Below, piece by piece: positions 27,729-36,891 of a stretch of DNA of 64,000 nucleotides. This stretch comes from UPXZ01 sp049840795 (lineage in GTDB: Bacteria; Bacteroidota; Bacteroidia; Bacteroidales; Paludibacteraceae), in contig JASGJK010000038.1 in the NCBI GenBank assembly GCA_049840795.1, forward strand, positions 5,720 through 69,719. Direction: 5' to 3'. Each line of letters begins with the position of its first letter. The first letter of the stretch is position 1. The notes under the pieces were generated by a model that did no database searches, was not told where the DNA came from, and was given only the letters and a program-made list of their open reading frames with translations. The translations under genes were made by a program, and so were the position numbers.

Positions 27729-27766
27729 AAACGAAAAAAGCATCGATACTGATGCTTTTTTCGTTT
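27729..27766. terminator. bidirectional terminator between the Smr gene and nucleoside permease
   Basis: AAACGAAAAAAGCATC (27729-27744) pairs perfectly with 27751-27766 over a 6-nt loop. A/T runs on both sides suit termination of the two convergent genes. Confidence 0.85.
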
Positions 27767-27787
27767 ATATTCACTATGAAAGTGTGT

Positions 27788-29084
27788 TTAATGTTTTACA
27801 TCGCCAATTTCTTCGGGGTTGTGTTTGTATTTGAAAATGAAAGCAAACAAAACAGCTACAACTAACGAATATGCAGAAAAAGCAAACCAGATACCTTGCC
27901 AATCTTTCACAATAACTTCCACACCGTCAATTATCTGTTTTGATTCGAACCACTTGGCTATAACCAATCCCGCGATGATATTTCCAAGTACAGCTCCTAT
28001 GCCATTGGTCATCAACATAAACACCCCTTGTGCCGATGATTGTATCTTCGAGTCTGTATTTTTTTCCACAAATAAAGCACCAGATATATTGAAGAAATCA
28101 AATGCCATACCGTAAATAATACAAGAAGAGATGATTAACGCAAAGCCAAGCACTGTGTCTCCAGCTAATCCAAATAAACCGAAACGTAATACCCAGGCAA
28201 TCATACTGAATAACATCACATTTTTAATACCAAACTTTTTCATAAAAAAAGGAATGGCAAGGATAAACAATGTCTCCGAGATTTGCGAAATGGATAGAAT
28301 AATGGTCGAAAAATTGTTGATGAGTTCGCCTTTGGGAAAAACTTTATCGTCTTGCAAAAAGCCATCGCCGTAAGCGTTGGTCAGTTGAAGCGCTCCACCC
28401 AATAACAAACTGAAAAAGAAGAAAAGCGCCATCTTTTTTTGTTTGAAATAAAATGAATGCTTCCAAACCTAATTTCTGTGCCAATGTTTTTTCCCCTTCG
28501 CAACAGATTTCTTCAGTCTTTTTTATAGAAGGTAAAAATATAAAGGAAAATATGGATAAACAAAATGCGACAGCGGCTGCTATGAAAAATGAAACCTTGA
28601 TACTTTGACCGAAACCCCATTCTTTTGTAAAGATATTGGTAACCCACATAGCGGCGATAAAGCCTACGGTTCCCCATACCCGAATAGGTGGAAAATAAGT
28701 GGTAGGATCTTTACCTTCATTTTTTAAGACACTAAAACCAACGGAATTGTTCAAACCGAGCGTTGGCATATAAAAACACATAGCCACTAAAAGTACCCAA
28801 AAGAATGGTACCGGTGCATCAATAAACGGAAGAAAGCACATTGTAGCTCCAAACAACAAATGTAACAACGCATACACGTAATTGGCTTTCCACTTATCGG
28901 CAATAATTCCAAACAAGGTTGGCATTATCAGTGATGCAAAACCCATTGTAGAAAAAACTAAACCGAATTCTGCTCCGTTCCATTTTTTTTCTACAAATCC
29001 GTAATGACCAAGAGTCATCATCCAAGAGCCCCACACAAAGAATTGGAGGAAATTCATTACTGTAAGTCTAAATTTCAAGTTCAT
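27788..29084 (-). CDS. nucleoside:H+ symporter (NupG/XapB family MFS), 1-nt frameshift
   Basis: Joined length ~431 residues with 12 helices. The N-terminal half has MNFLQFFVWGSWMMTLG and 'TTYFPPIRVWGTVGFIAAMW', characteristic of NupG-like nucleoside permeases; the second half has MALFFFFSLLLGGALQLTNA and 'ILSISQISETLFILAIPFF'. The break is in the A7 run at about 28434-28440; one base fewer joins them. Imports nucleosides with protons. Bacteroidota versions commonly end with a charged tail as here (KHNPEEIGDVKH). Confidence 0.87.
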
Positions 29085-29113
29085 AGTAAAGTATTTTATC
29101 GTTAATTCTTAAA

Positions 29114-29121
29114 CAAAAATA
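29114..29121 (-). promoter_or_regulatory. -7 box of the nucleoside permease promoter
   Basis: Minus-strand TATTTTTG, 30 bases upstream of the ATG at 29084. Confidence 0.5.
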
Positions 29122-29144
29122 TGAATCTATGAGGATAAGTTGCT

Positions 29145-29747
29145 TTAACCAACTTTCCGTTTTTCTATTTCGTCCCTGATTTCTGCGGCAATTTCATATT
29201 TTTCTTCCGAGATTGCCATCTCCAAAAACTCTTGTAGCTCTTCATCAGACATCGCGTTCAAATAATCGGGGGTATAATCGTCCAAGCTTTTGGTGTTGTT
29301 ACTTTTTTGAGGCGAAACTCGTTTAGAGTCATCTTCCAAAACGGCGCCGACAACGTCTAAGATGTCCGAATTGATATATATCGGCACATCGCATCGCACA
29401 GCAAGTGCTACAGCATCGGATGTGCGGGCATCTATAACGATGATAGAACTGTTTTGCAACAAGTAAATATTGGAATAGAAAATTTCATTTTTCATATTAT
29501 AAATCACCACTTTCACCACCTTTGCATTCAGCATCCGTATGATGGAGGTCATCAAATCGTGAGACAGCGGGCGAGGTGGGACGGTGTTGTTAAGTTTAAG
29601 GGCGATGGACTGAGCTTCCGACTCGCCAATCAATACCGAAAATCTTCGTTTCAGCCCTTCATCTTCACTCAAAACCAATGAATAGGTTCCTCCTAAGGAC
29701 TGATTGTAAACCATTCCACTCACGTGTATTCGTATCTCTTCAGACAT
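29145..29747 (-). CDS. bifunctional nuclease family protein (DUF151) with UVR motif
   Basis: 200 residues. The N-terminal ~125 residues are the BFN/DUF151 domain: YSLVLSEDEGLKRRFSVLIG, then 'EAQSIALKLNNTVPPRPLSH' and 'IDARTSDAVALAVRCDVPIY'. The C-terminus is a UvrB/UvrC-type helical hairpin (EEKYEIAAEIRDEIEKRK) that usually mediates protein contact. Related proteins cut RNA and single-stranded DNA in vitro. This two-part form is common in Bacteroidota. Confidence 0.88.
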   Translation of the reverse strand: MSEEIRIHVSGMVYNQSLGGTYSLVLSEDEGLKRRFSVLIGESEAQSIALKLNNTVPPRPLSHDLMTSIIRMLNAKVVKVVIYNMKNEIFYSNIYLLQNSSIIVIDARTSDAVALAVRCDVPIYINSDILDVVGAVLEDDSKRVSPQKSNNTKSLDDYTPDYLNAMSDEELQEFLEMAISEEKYEIAAEIRDEIEKRKVG

Positions 29748-29780
29748 ATTTTTCCGTTTCTTATTTTATCCAAAAGACGA

Positions 29781-29788
29781 CAAATATA
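29781..29788 (-). promoter_or_regulatory. -7 box of the bifunctional nuclease promoter
   Basis: Minus-strand TATATTTG, 34 bases upstream of the ATG at 29747. Confidence 0.5.
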
Positions 29789-29903
29789 CTTATTTTTATT
29801 TGAATAATTTGTCGGTATACGTTTTTTTGAATTAAAAAAGGGATTAAAAGCGATCAAAAGACCGATGTGTAAAATGTAGATAGGTAGTTATTGAAAAAAA
29901 ATG

Positions 29904-29911
29904 TATTTTTG
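29904..29911 (+). promoter_or_regulatory. -7 box of the smpB promoter
   Basis: TATTTTTG. It overlaps an upstream in-frame ATG at 29901 and therefore rules that codon out as the smpB start. Confidence 0.6.
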
Positions 29912-29936
29912 TGATGAAAATTTGAGCATACGAACA

Positions 29937-30392
29937 ATGATTAAAAAATCAGATATCACTATAAAAAATAAACGGGCTACGTTTGATTATGAAATTTTAG
30001 ACCGTTTTACTGCCGGAATTCAGCTTTTGGGAACCGAAATAAAATCAATCAGGGATGGCAAAGCGAACTTGACCGAGACTTACTGTACGTTTCTAAATTC
30101 AGAACTGTGGGTGAAAAACATGAACATCTCCACTTATTTTTTTGGTACATACAATAACCATGAGCCTCGTCGCGACCGAAAACTCTTGCTCACAAAACGA
30201 GAATTAACGAAACTCATTCGTGGAACTAAAGAAACAGGATTCACCATCGTTCCCATTAAAATGTTTATTAATGAAAAAGGATTGGCTAAGTTGGAAATAG
30301 CCTTAGCCAAAGGTAAGAAAACGTACGATAAGCGGCAAACGTTGAAGGAGAAAGATGACAGGCGAGAAATGGACAGAGCCTTTAAGAGATAA
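29937..30392 (+). CDS. smpB: SsrA-binding protein SmpB
   Basis: 151 residues from the ATG MIKKSDITIKNKRATFDYEI. Binds tmRNA and delivers it to stalled ribosomes. Conserved segments: 'GIQLLGTEIKSIRDGKANLT', HEPRRDRKLLL, 'GFTIVPIKMFINEKGLAKLE' and the basic tail KKTYDKRQTLKEKDDRREMD. Full length. Its tmRNA partner gene is not in this window. Confidence 0.96.
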   Translation: MIKKSDITIKNKRATFDYEILDRFTAGIQLLGTEIKSIRDGKANLTETYCTFLNSELWVKNMNISTYFFGTYNNHEPRRDRKLLLTKRELTKLIRGTKETGFTIVPIKMFINEKGLAKLEIALAKGKKTYDKRQTLKEKDDRREMDRAFKR

Positions 30393-30419
30393 TAAAATCA
30401 GACAGACTCAGTGATAATA

Positions 30420-30455
30420 AAAAATGACGAGAATATAATTTTCCCGTCATTTTTC
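30420..30455. terminator. hairpin terminator after smpB
   Basis: AAAAATGACGaGAA and TTCcCGTCATTTTT form a stem around TATAATT, flanked by A and T runs, between convergent smpB and the beta-barrel gene. Works for both directions. Confidence 0.75.
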
Positions 30456-30484
30456 TCAATAAACTCTAAAAAGAAACATATCTA

Positions 30485-32944
30485 TTACATATTTCCACTA
30501 CTGTTATTACCTCCACCCGATTTTACGTCATCGTTTTTGATGGTACGTTGTGTGGTTTTAATTTGTTCTTTCATTTGTCCAAAGGTGTAGCTTACCTGAA
30601 TGCTAAAACGAGGCGACTTGCGTTGATAAATATTTTCGCTTTTATAGGTTTCGGTAGTAACCTGCGACTTGTATCTCATATATTTCTCAAGGAATCCACC
30701 GGCACTCATCGAGATATTCAATTTCTTTTTCAGCATACTTTTGTTTAAAGATAATCCGTAATAGTGGTATCCGAAAAACTTGCTTTGCAACGAAACCGAA
30801 GGCGAAGAATATCCACTGTAAAGATTTATCCGAAACTCTTTGGGCAACGAATAGCTACCTCCAAAATATCCGGAGTATGAATATCCGTCATTTTTTATAA
30901 TATCTCCGTTTGAGGTATATGATAAATAGGTGTATCCGCCGTCACCATTGAAATAAAAATTGATATTTTTATTGACTTGCCACCGGAAATAGAATGAAGC
31001 GCCGGAGTTTCTTGACTTTCCAATGTTTTCATACGTTGTGTAAGTCACCGTATCAACTAATTCGCTGATTTCCTCAATTGAATTATTTGTAAATGAACTA
31101 TAAACGCTAACGTTGCAATTAAATTTTGGATTAAAGAAATTGTAGTTAACATTGAAAGAATTGCTGATTTCCGGCGATAAATCAGGATTTCCTTGCGAGA
31201 TATTTTTAGGGTCGCTGGTGTTTTTAAATGGATTTAAGTACCAGATGTTTGGACGGCTGATACGTTGTGTGTAACTTGTTTGGATGCTCGAAGCATCGTT
31301 CAGTTTGTAATTGAATGTAACAGATGGGACTACATTGGCAAAACTGTTTGGTGAAAACGAACTCCCGTCCTTATACTCGATTTTGGAGGAGGTACGTTCT
31401 AAACGTCCACCGGCACGTACGCTGAACTTTTTGAGTTTGAACGTATAACTTCCATACACTCCGAGAATATCCTGTGTTTGATTCATACCCAAATTGACAA
31501 CATCAACAGGTATCATATCCCAACTACCGGTCAGGGAATTATACAATTTATAGTCGTTTTCGCTGTTGTTTAAGCGCAGAATGTATTTTACTCCTCCTTC
31601 AACGACGTGCTTTTTATTAAATGGTTCAGTGTAATCCAACTGTAGAGTATGTTCCGTACCCGATGAATTACTGGTGATTTTTTGATTGCGGTCAAAATAA
31701 TTTTTTATCGATGTTATGTCGGAAGAACTTTCGTTAGTCATAGGCGAATAACTTACTTTATAAGATGCGGTGAGTAATTTATCCGGCTTTTTGAATGAAC
31801 GCTGGTAATCTAAGCTACCATCGTATCCACCCCAGGAACCCCCTGATTCGTTTTTGCTCGAATACGATTGTATGGTGCCCAGCGTTTCGGAACGAACAGA
31901 TGACAAGCCGTTTGATGTGCTTGTATTGCTTCCACTCCAGCCATTTCCGCTGAGTGTAATTAGATTTAACGAATCTAACTCATAACTAACACTCAGGTTT
32001 CCGTATCTGTAATTTCCTCCGTTTTGACCGGAACTGGTTTGGTTAAGATATTTATATTCAGATGGAATAAGACTTTCTCTGTCAAACGTATTGGTGTTTT
32101 CGGGGCTTCTAAACATAGTTTGATTCAAGTTGGCAGTGATACCCCATTTCCCTATTTTTGTAGATAAATAAAGTCCTCCATTGATGCCGCCATAGTTATC
32201 TACACCTGCTCTTATCGTTCCTGTATAGCCTTTCATAGCACTTTCAGTGACAATATTTATGATGCCGGCTAAACCTTCCGCCTCGTATTTTGCACCGGGT
32301 TCAGTAATCACTTCAATACTTTTTATTGTACTTGCCGGGATACTTTTGAGTACTTGTGAAGGATTGTTTGAAATCATATTAGTGGCTTTCCCGTTCATAA
32401 AAATCTTGAAATTTGACTTTCCTTTCACTTTTATGTTTTCATCGGCATCTACAGTGACCATCGGCACTTTGCGAAGCATATCCAGCGTGTTTGAGGTCTG
32501 TGATTCCGGGTCAGATTTCATATCATACGTGATTTTGTCTAAATCAACTTTTACTAATGGCTTGGCAGCGGTAACAGTAACCTCCGAAATAGTCTTACTC
32601 TCTGATGAAAGTGTGACTTTTCCCAAATTAGTCGTTGGGTCGGTAATGGTAACTGTTTTTACAAGCGATTTCATCCCAACTGATTCAAACTTTATCAATA
32701 ACGTGTCTTTGGCGTTAAGTTCCAGAATGAAATTTCCGCTGACATCGCCTGCGACACGTTTCAGGTAGTTTATCGGACTTTTGACTTTTGAAGCTGATAC
32801 TGTACAAAAAGGAATGGTTTCGCCCGAAATAGAGTCAACAACAGTACCTTTGACTGTGTAAATGGATTTAGATTGGTTTTGAGAAAAAAGAGTGGTATTG
32901 AGTGCAATAAATGCAATAAATAATAGGATGTTCTTTTTACACAT
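30485..32944 (-). CDS. outer-membrane beta-barrel protein, TonB-dependent-receptor-like with N-terminal carboxypeptidase-regulatory domain
   Basis: 819 residues. A signal peptide (MCKKNILLFIAFIALNTTLF) is followed by a carboxypeptidase-regulatory-like Ig fold (YTVKGTVVDSISGETIPFCT), a plug domain (DTLDMLRKVPMVTVDADENI-like region, then 'SIEVITEPGAKYEAEGLAGI') and a large beta-barrel ending in RFSIQVSYTFGQ plus a ~35-residue polar, Gly/Ser/Asn-rich tail. This is the Bacteroidota 'outer membrane beta-barrel family' (PF14905-like), related to TonB-dependent receptors. Substrate unknown; no SusD partner or regulator adjoins it, so it is probably not part of a polysaccharide-utilisation locus. Confidence 0.87.
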   Translation of the reverse strand: MCKKNILLFIAFIALNTTLFSQNQSKSIYTVKGTVVDSISGETIPFCTVSASKVKSPINYLKRVAGDVSGNFILELNAKDTLLIKFESVGMKSLVKTVTITDPTTNLGKVTLSSESKTISEVTVTAAKPLVKVDLDKITYDMKSDPESQTSNTLDMLRKVPMVTVDADENIKVKGKSNFKIFMNGKATNMISNNPSQVLKSIPASTIKSIEVITEPGAKYEAEGLAGIINIVTESAMKGYTGTIRAGVDNYGGINGGLYLSTKIGKWGITANLNQTMFRSPENTNTFDRESLIPSEYKYLNQTSSGQNGGNYRYGNLSVSYELDSLNLITLSGNGWSGSNTSTSNGLSSVRSETLGTIQSYSSKNESGGSWGGYDGSLDYQRSFKKPDKLLTASYKVSYSPMTNESSSDITSIKNYFDRNQKITSNSSGTEHTLQLDYTEPFNKKHVVEGGVKYILRLNNSENDYKLYNSLTGSWDMIPVDVVNLGMNQTQDILGVYGSYTFKLKKFSVRAGGRLERTSSKIEYKDGSSFSPNSFANVVPSVTFNYKLNDASSIQTSYTQRISRPNIWYLNPFKNTSDPKNISQGNPDLSPEISNSFNVNYNFFNPKFNCNVSVYSSFTNNSIEEISELVDTVTYTTYENIGKSRNSGASFYFRWQVNKNINFYFNGDGGYTYLSYTSNGDIIKNDGYSYSGYFGGSYSLPKEFRINLYSGYSSPSVSLQSKFFGYHYYGLSLNKSMLKKKLNISMSAGGFLEKYMRYKSQVTTETYKSENIYQRKSPRFSIQVSYTFGQMKEQIKTTQRTIKNDDVKSGGGNNSSGNM

Positions 32945-33460
32945 ATTTTGTCATTTAAAAATAGTCTTGCAACAAGAGAAATAAAATGTTAATTTTATAA
33001 TAAACGCAGTTTACTTTGATTTATTTTAACGAAGGTATATATTCATTTTTTCTATATTCAACAAAGTATGGAGATTATCTAAATCACAAATTATAGATCA
33101 TATACTTTAGTTTATTTAGTGGCTATTTGCCAGAATATTGTGTTTTCTTAGGGAGAGAGGATGAGTTAAAGTCTCTATAATTTATCAGCATTGGCTGGTT
33201 GATGTAAGATTACCTAAAATCAGCGCTACAACATTCTAAATTTGTATAAACTCTATTGTTGTATTTGTTCGATTTTTAAAGAGCCCGTTTATTTTTAGTT
33301 ATATAATATTTTCTAACACTTTGGTTTTATAATTTCTAAATTCATTTTTTAGCACTTGAAATAGCTTTGCATTAAAGTTTGTTTTATAATCATTTTTGTA
33401 TACAATACTGTTATTTTCATATAATCTCCAACAAATGAATTAAAACCGTATTACACAGTT
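32945..33460. other. AT-rich intergenic region (516 bases)
   Basis: Separates two minus-strand transcription units. No open frame of note, no tRNA-like fold and no clear -7 box for the beta-barrel gene were found. Holds the 5' region of the beta-barrel gene (right-to-left) and the 3' region of the ABC/GntR unit. Confidence 0.4.
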
Positions 33461-34141
33461 TTAATTCATATTGATGTTACAAGTACTATCTTTTTTTATC
33501 TGTAAATTATTCGTCCCTTCAGAAGAAGACAAAAATTGTAATTGAGAATTATTTTTCAAATCAGCTTCAATACTGCGGAATTTTCCCTGAAATAGCCCTA
33601 TTGTCGAATTATTTGAGTAGCAAACAAACTTTTCAATCGAGATATTACCGGAAATATTTACTTCCGCGCTGTCCTGCGCTTGTAATTCTACCTGCTTCAG
33701 CAAGTATTTTTCTTTTCCGTGGTAATTTAAATACAAATAACTTCCTGTCAAGTTTATTTTTAATGTGTCTGATGTTATTTTTTCAATAGAGATATTTGCT
33801 CTTTTTTGAGCAATTATGCTCCGGATGTTATTTCCATACGCATATAGTGTGTTACCTTGGTAAAGGTGCAGTGTATCATTCGCGATTTTATATAAAGACT
33901 TACCCAACGGTGATTCTTTGGAAAAAGCAACTCTCAATTTATTAGAATCCGATTGTAAAATATGGATATCAGCATTTTGCCCGGCTACCACTACCGAAAA
34001 TTCCGTTAACTGTATGGTTTTATAATCGGCATTAGAAAATTTGGATTTTCCTTCATTTTTTTTACCGTCAATGTAAAATATCAGGGTGGAAATTACAACA
34101 AATGCCGCGAAAGCGATAATTATTATATTACTCTTTTTCAT
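33461..34141 (-). CDS. membrane-anchored DUF2807-like (adhesin head GIN) protein
   Basis: 226 residues. The N-terminal helix (SNIIIIAFAAFVVISTLIFY) acts as anchor. The rest is regular beta strands: IQLTEFSVVVAGQNADIHIL, then 'NDTLHLYQGNTLYAYG', 'TLKINLTGSYLYLNYHGK' and 'AEVNISGNISIEKFVCYSNN'. The strand rhythm and the 'V.V.GQNADIHI...D.NKLRV' opening resemble the DUF2807 beta-helix family of cell-surface proteins. It lies 149 bases after the GntR gene, same strand; a TAGTTGTC sequence just upstream also occurs in the operator-like palindrome of the ABC operon. Confidence 0.5.
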   Translation of the reverse strand: MKKSNIIIIAFAAFVVISTLIFYIDGKKNEGKSKFSNADYKTIQLTEFSVVVAGQNADIHILQSDSNKLRVAFSKESPLGKSLYKIANDTLHLYQGNTLYAYGNNIRSIIAQKRANISIEKITSDTLKINLTGSYLYLNYHGKEKYLLKQVELQAQDSAEVNISGNISIEKFVCYSNNSTIGLFQGKFRSIEADLKNNSQLQFLSSSEGTNNLQIKKDSTCNINMN

Positions 34142-34289
34142 GTGTTTGTTATTCTTAAATTAGTTGTCATACCTGTTTTTAAATGGAGTGTTGACAAATG
34201 AAAATTATTCAGTCGTTATTGTTTGATTAAAGATTTGTTCCCATTTGATATGGGAAAATATACAATACAAGCACGATAAAATCATTGAT

Positions 34290-34673
34290 TTACGATTTAC
34301 TTTTGTTATTCGTTTTCAGTATATCAAGCAAGCCCGACAAATCGGACTCATTTAATTTTAATATCTGTACTTTTCGTATAAAATCAGGTAAATCGTATGT
34401 GAAAAACTCTTTTTTTTCGTTTTCCCGAATAATGTCTATCGCATTTTCGGAGACAAAAAAGCCGATGCCACGCTTATTTACTATGATGCCGGATTCTTCC
34501 AACATTGAATAGGTACGAAGTAATGTATTTCGGTTTACCTCAAATTCTACCGCCAAATCGCGAACAGAGGGAACACGCTCGCCAAGAAAGAGTTTACCTT
34601 CTAATATCTGATGGGAAATATTATCGGCAATTTGCTGAAAAATTCCCTTTTTAGCTTTAAAATCGATACTCAT
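34290..34673 (-). CDS. GntR family transcriptional regulator (YtrA type)
   Basis: 127 residues. Winged-helix DNA-binding domain: 'QQIADNISHQILEGKLFLGE' then VPSVRDLAVEFEVNRNTLLR and 'YSMLEESGIIVNKRGIGFFV'. The short helical C-terminus without a ligand domain is the YtrA subfamily, which usually represses linked ABC transporters. Its ATG overlaps the TGA of the permease gene (ATGA), so translation is coupled. The gene is placed after the ABC genes rather than first as in the classic ytr order. Confidence 0.88.
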   Translation of the reverse strand: MSIDFKAKKGIFQQIADNISHQILEGKLFLGERVPSVRDLAVEFEVNRNTLLRTYSMLEESGIIVNKRGIGFFVSENAIDIIRENEKKEFFTYDLPDFIRKVQILKLNESDLSGLLDILKTNNKSKS

Positions 34674-35464
34674 AACTCTTTTTCTTTTAATTTGAAGAAA
34701 CCAAATGCCAGAAAGAATAACCAAGATACAGCAAATATGATTATCACAAAGACTTCCCAATTGTTCAAGTTTTCGGTGAGATTATAAACGGGAGTTTTTA
34801 TGCTGAAGAATTCGATTTCAGAATAAAAAATCTTAGCCATTATCATAAACAGAATTGATACTGAAACAAGTACTCCGGTAAGCGATAATACAGCTTTGAG
34901 TAGTCCCTGCTTGCCAAAATATATTCGTACTGCAAACAAAAAAGCACCGATTGATAATAATAAAAACCACAATAACCGGTACGTGAATTCGTCTTTTTGC
35001 AAACGATTCAAGAGGGTTGAGTAAGAAAACACATCAATATTTGGGATGCTTTCTTTTGCAGAATGCAACACCGTGAAGCGAGCTAACTGAGCATCTACCC
35101 AAAAAATTATGAGAAAAAGCAATGTAGTTACTATCATTCTGCCGAATATCTGGGCTGTGTATTTTTCGAATGTGGATGCCGGTGTTAGCAAATAAGTACG
35201 TTTTGTTCTTTTAGTATTAAAAGCCGGGAATGACGAGCCTACAAATGTGCCGAGAGCAAACGATGAAAAAATAAAAAATTGAAAATAATCTTTTATATCG
35301 AATGCGCTTCCTTGATTGTATTTGGGCATATAAATGTACATAAGTCCGTATCCTAAGATAAACATCACTAAACATTGCATCCCGTATTTTTTGTAGTTTA
35401 TCAATAAGTCGCTCTTAATTAGATTGATGAATCTTCTGAAACTGAAAATTTGATTTGTTTTCAT
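34670..35464 (-). CDS. ABC transporter permease subunit
   Basis: 264 residues with about six hydrophobic helices (e.g. CLVMFILGYGLMYIY, FFIFSSFALGTFVGSSFPAF, IIFAVSWLFFLAFGFF). 'FPAFNTKRTKRTYLLTPAST' is the motif of Bacteroidota ABC-2-like permeases next to YtrA-type regulators. Works with the ATPase encoded 74 bases upstream. Substrate unknown; such systems often respond to membrane-active compounds. Confidence 0.75.
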   Translation of the reverse strand: MKTNQIFSFRRFINLIKSDLLINYKKYGMQCLVMFILGYGLMYIYMPKYNQGSAFDIKDYFQFFIFSSFALGTFVGSSFPAFNTKRTKRTYLLTPASTFEKYTAQIFGRMIVTTLLFLIIFWVDAQLARFTVLHSAKESIPNIDVFSYSTLLNRLQKDEFTYRLLWFLLLSIGAFLFAVRIYFGKQGLLKAVLSLTGVLVSVSILFMIMAKIFYSEIEFFSIKTPVYNLTENLNNWEVFVIIIFAVSWLFFLAFGFFKLKEKEL

Positions 35465-35537
35465 TCATGTAATTGTTTTAATATTTGGATGTGTGATTGT
35501 TTGTTAATCAACATTATGACACAAATTAAATTCTTGT

Positions 35538-36356
35538 TTATCCATTGATTTGTTTAGTAATGATAGCATTGAAAAGTAACTCCAAATCAATCATTGTACT
35601 TTCGTTTTTGCCGGCAGGTGTCAATATCTTGAATCCGGCGGGACATTGCTCACTGTAAAGAATTTTTTTAGAGCTTTGCAGTGTCATAACGATTTCAAAG
35701 TTGAACTTTTGCAAAATATCATTTGTGTTCTCTTCAAAGACAACACTTCCATTATCCAATACTATAATGGTATCTATCACACTATCAATATCTTTTACCT
35801 GATGGGTAGAAATAATAACCAATTGTTCTTCTGTTACCGAACCTACGATTATTTTTCGGAATTGGCTTTTGGATGGAATGTCCAACCCATTGGTAGGTTC
35901 ATCGAGTAAGAGGGTAGAGCAGTTGGTGGAAAGCGCAAATGCAATCAAGAACTTTTTGCGCTGTCCGTGCGAAAGTTTATTGAGATTGTATTCGTACTTT
36001 AATTCAAACTCAATCAATATTTTATTTAGTTTTTCTGTATCAAAGTGCGGATAGAAAATACTGTGGGCTTTCACATAAGTTTCAATGGAAATACTCGGAA
36101 AAGAGAACTCTTCAGGAACTAAATAAATGTCTTCCAAAAATGAAGGTGTGCGTTTAAACGGAATATTGCCGTTTACTAAAATGTTGCCTTGTTGCAAATT
36201 GACCAGTCCGGACAGCAAGCTTAGCAGGGTAGATTTGCCGGCTCCATTTTTCCCGAGAAGCCCTACAATCTGTCCTTTGGCCATTTTGAGCGAGAGATTG
36301 TCAAATAACAGCAACTTTTTTTTGTAGCCAAATGAGAGGTTTTTAATTTTAATCAT
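35538..36356 (-). CDS. ABC transporter ATP-binding protein
   Basis: 272 residues. Walker A GLLGKNGAGKST, signature LSHGQRKK (LSGGQ variant), Walker B TLLLDEPTNGLD and the switch His in IISTHQ. First gene of a minus-strand operon: ATPase, permease, GntR regulator and probably the DUF2807-like protein. An imperfect palindrome (36370-36387) in front is a candidate GntR operator. Confidence 0.9.
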   Translation of the reverse strand: MIKIKNLSFGYKKKLLLFDNLSLKMAKGQIVGLLGKNGAGKSTLLSLLSGLVNLQQGNILVNGNIPFKRTPSFLEDIYLVPEEFSFPSISIETYVKAHSIFYPHFDTEKLNKILIEFELKYEYNLNKLSHGQRKKFLIAFALSTNCSTLLLDEPTNGLDIPSKSQFRKIIVGSVTEEQLVIISTHQVKDIDSVIDTIIVLDNGSVVFEENTNDILQKFNFEIVMTLQSSKKILYSEQCPAGFKILTPAGKNESTMIDLELLFNAIITKQING

Positions 36357-36369
36357 TGTTATATTGATT

Positions 36370-36387
36370 TAGTTATATAGACAACTA
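36370..36387. promoter_or_regulatory. candidate GntR operator upstream of the ABC operon
   Basis: TAGTTatatagacAACTA: 5-bp inverted arms with an 8-base spacer, 14 bases upstream of the ATPase start and just downstream of a near-consensus -7 box (minus-strand TTACTTTG). Confidence 0.4.
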
Positions 36388-36510
36388 TGCCACAAAGTAA
36401 CGGACAATATTTTATTATACCAAATAAATATTGAAATATTTTTAATAATTCATATAAATCTCTGAACATCAAATAAATAAAACATTTAATTTGATCTCAA
36501 TATCTTAAAA

Positions 36511-36591
36511 TTGCATTTTTAAAATGCAAAATCAAACAGAAATTGCACTATTGTGGTGCAAAAAATATAAAATTTTGCACTTTTATTGTGC
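36511..36591. repeat. cluster of TTGCA/TGCAA palindromes
   Basis: A 9-bp perfect inverted repeat TTGCATTTT/AAAATGCAA (36511-36529, 1-nt centre) is followed by TTGCAC (36543-36548), GTGCAA (36556-36561), TTGCAC (36575-36580) and GTGC. Very AT-rich surroundings; lies upstream of the ABC/GntR operon. Confidence 0.5.
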
Positions 36592-36651
36592 TTTTTTCAA
36601 AGAAAAGAAAAATACTTTTTTTGAAAAGTGTAATATAAAAATCTGGTTTTC

Positions 36652-36783
36652 AATAAGGTAATAAGGTAGTCTTTGCATATCTATATTTTCTACTAAGGTT
36701 CTTCATCAAAATAAGGTTTTAGACCTTATTTTCTAATTTTAACCTTAGTAAAATAAGAACAAACACTTTCTAAAAACCTTATT
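36652..36783. repeat. nested inverted TAAGGT repeats
   Basis: Seven TAAGGT or ACCTTA hexamers in 132 bases form three nested pairs: AATAAGGT 36652-36659 with 36776-36783, CTAAGGTT 36693-36700 with 36741-36748, and AATAAGGT 36710-36717 with 36723-36730 (5-nt loop). With the repeat at 36511-36591 this fills the 535-base gap between the ABC operon and blaR1. Confidence 0.6.
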
Positions 36784-36838
36784 AGCTTATTTATCAAATA
36801 GATAAATTAACTTTTATATCGAACGAACGTTAATAAAT

Positions 36839-36871
36839 AAAGCATCTATCAGGATTCCAGATAGATGCTTT
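36839..36871 (-). terminator. terminator of the blaI-blaR1 unit
   Basis: AAAGCATCTATC (36839-36850) pairs with GATAGATGCTTT (36860-36871). In the minus direction a T-rich stretch follows, 21 bases after the blaR1 stop. Confidence 0.75.
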
Positions 36872-36891
36872 GTAAAATCTATGAGAGAAAT

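Noticed and set aside
32945..33460. Riboswitch or small RNA in the gap upstream of the beta-barrel gene
   Set aside because: I could not find a recognisable aptamer pattern or a strong hairpin with a T run.
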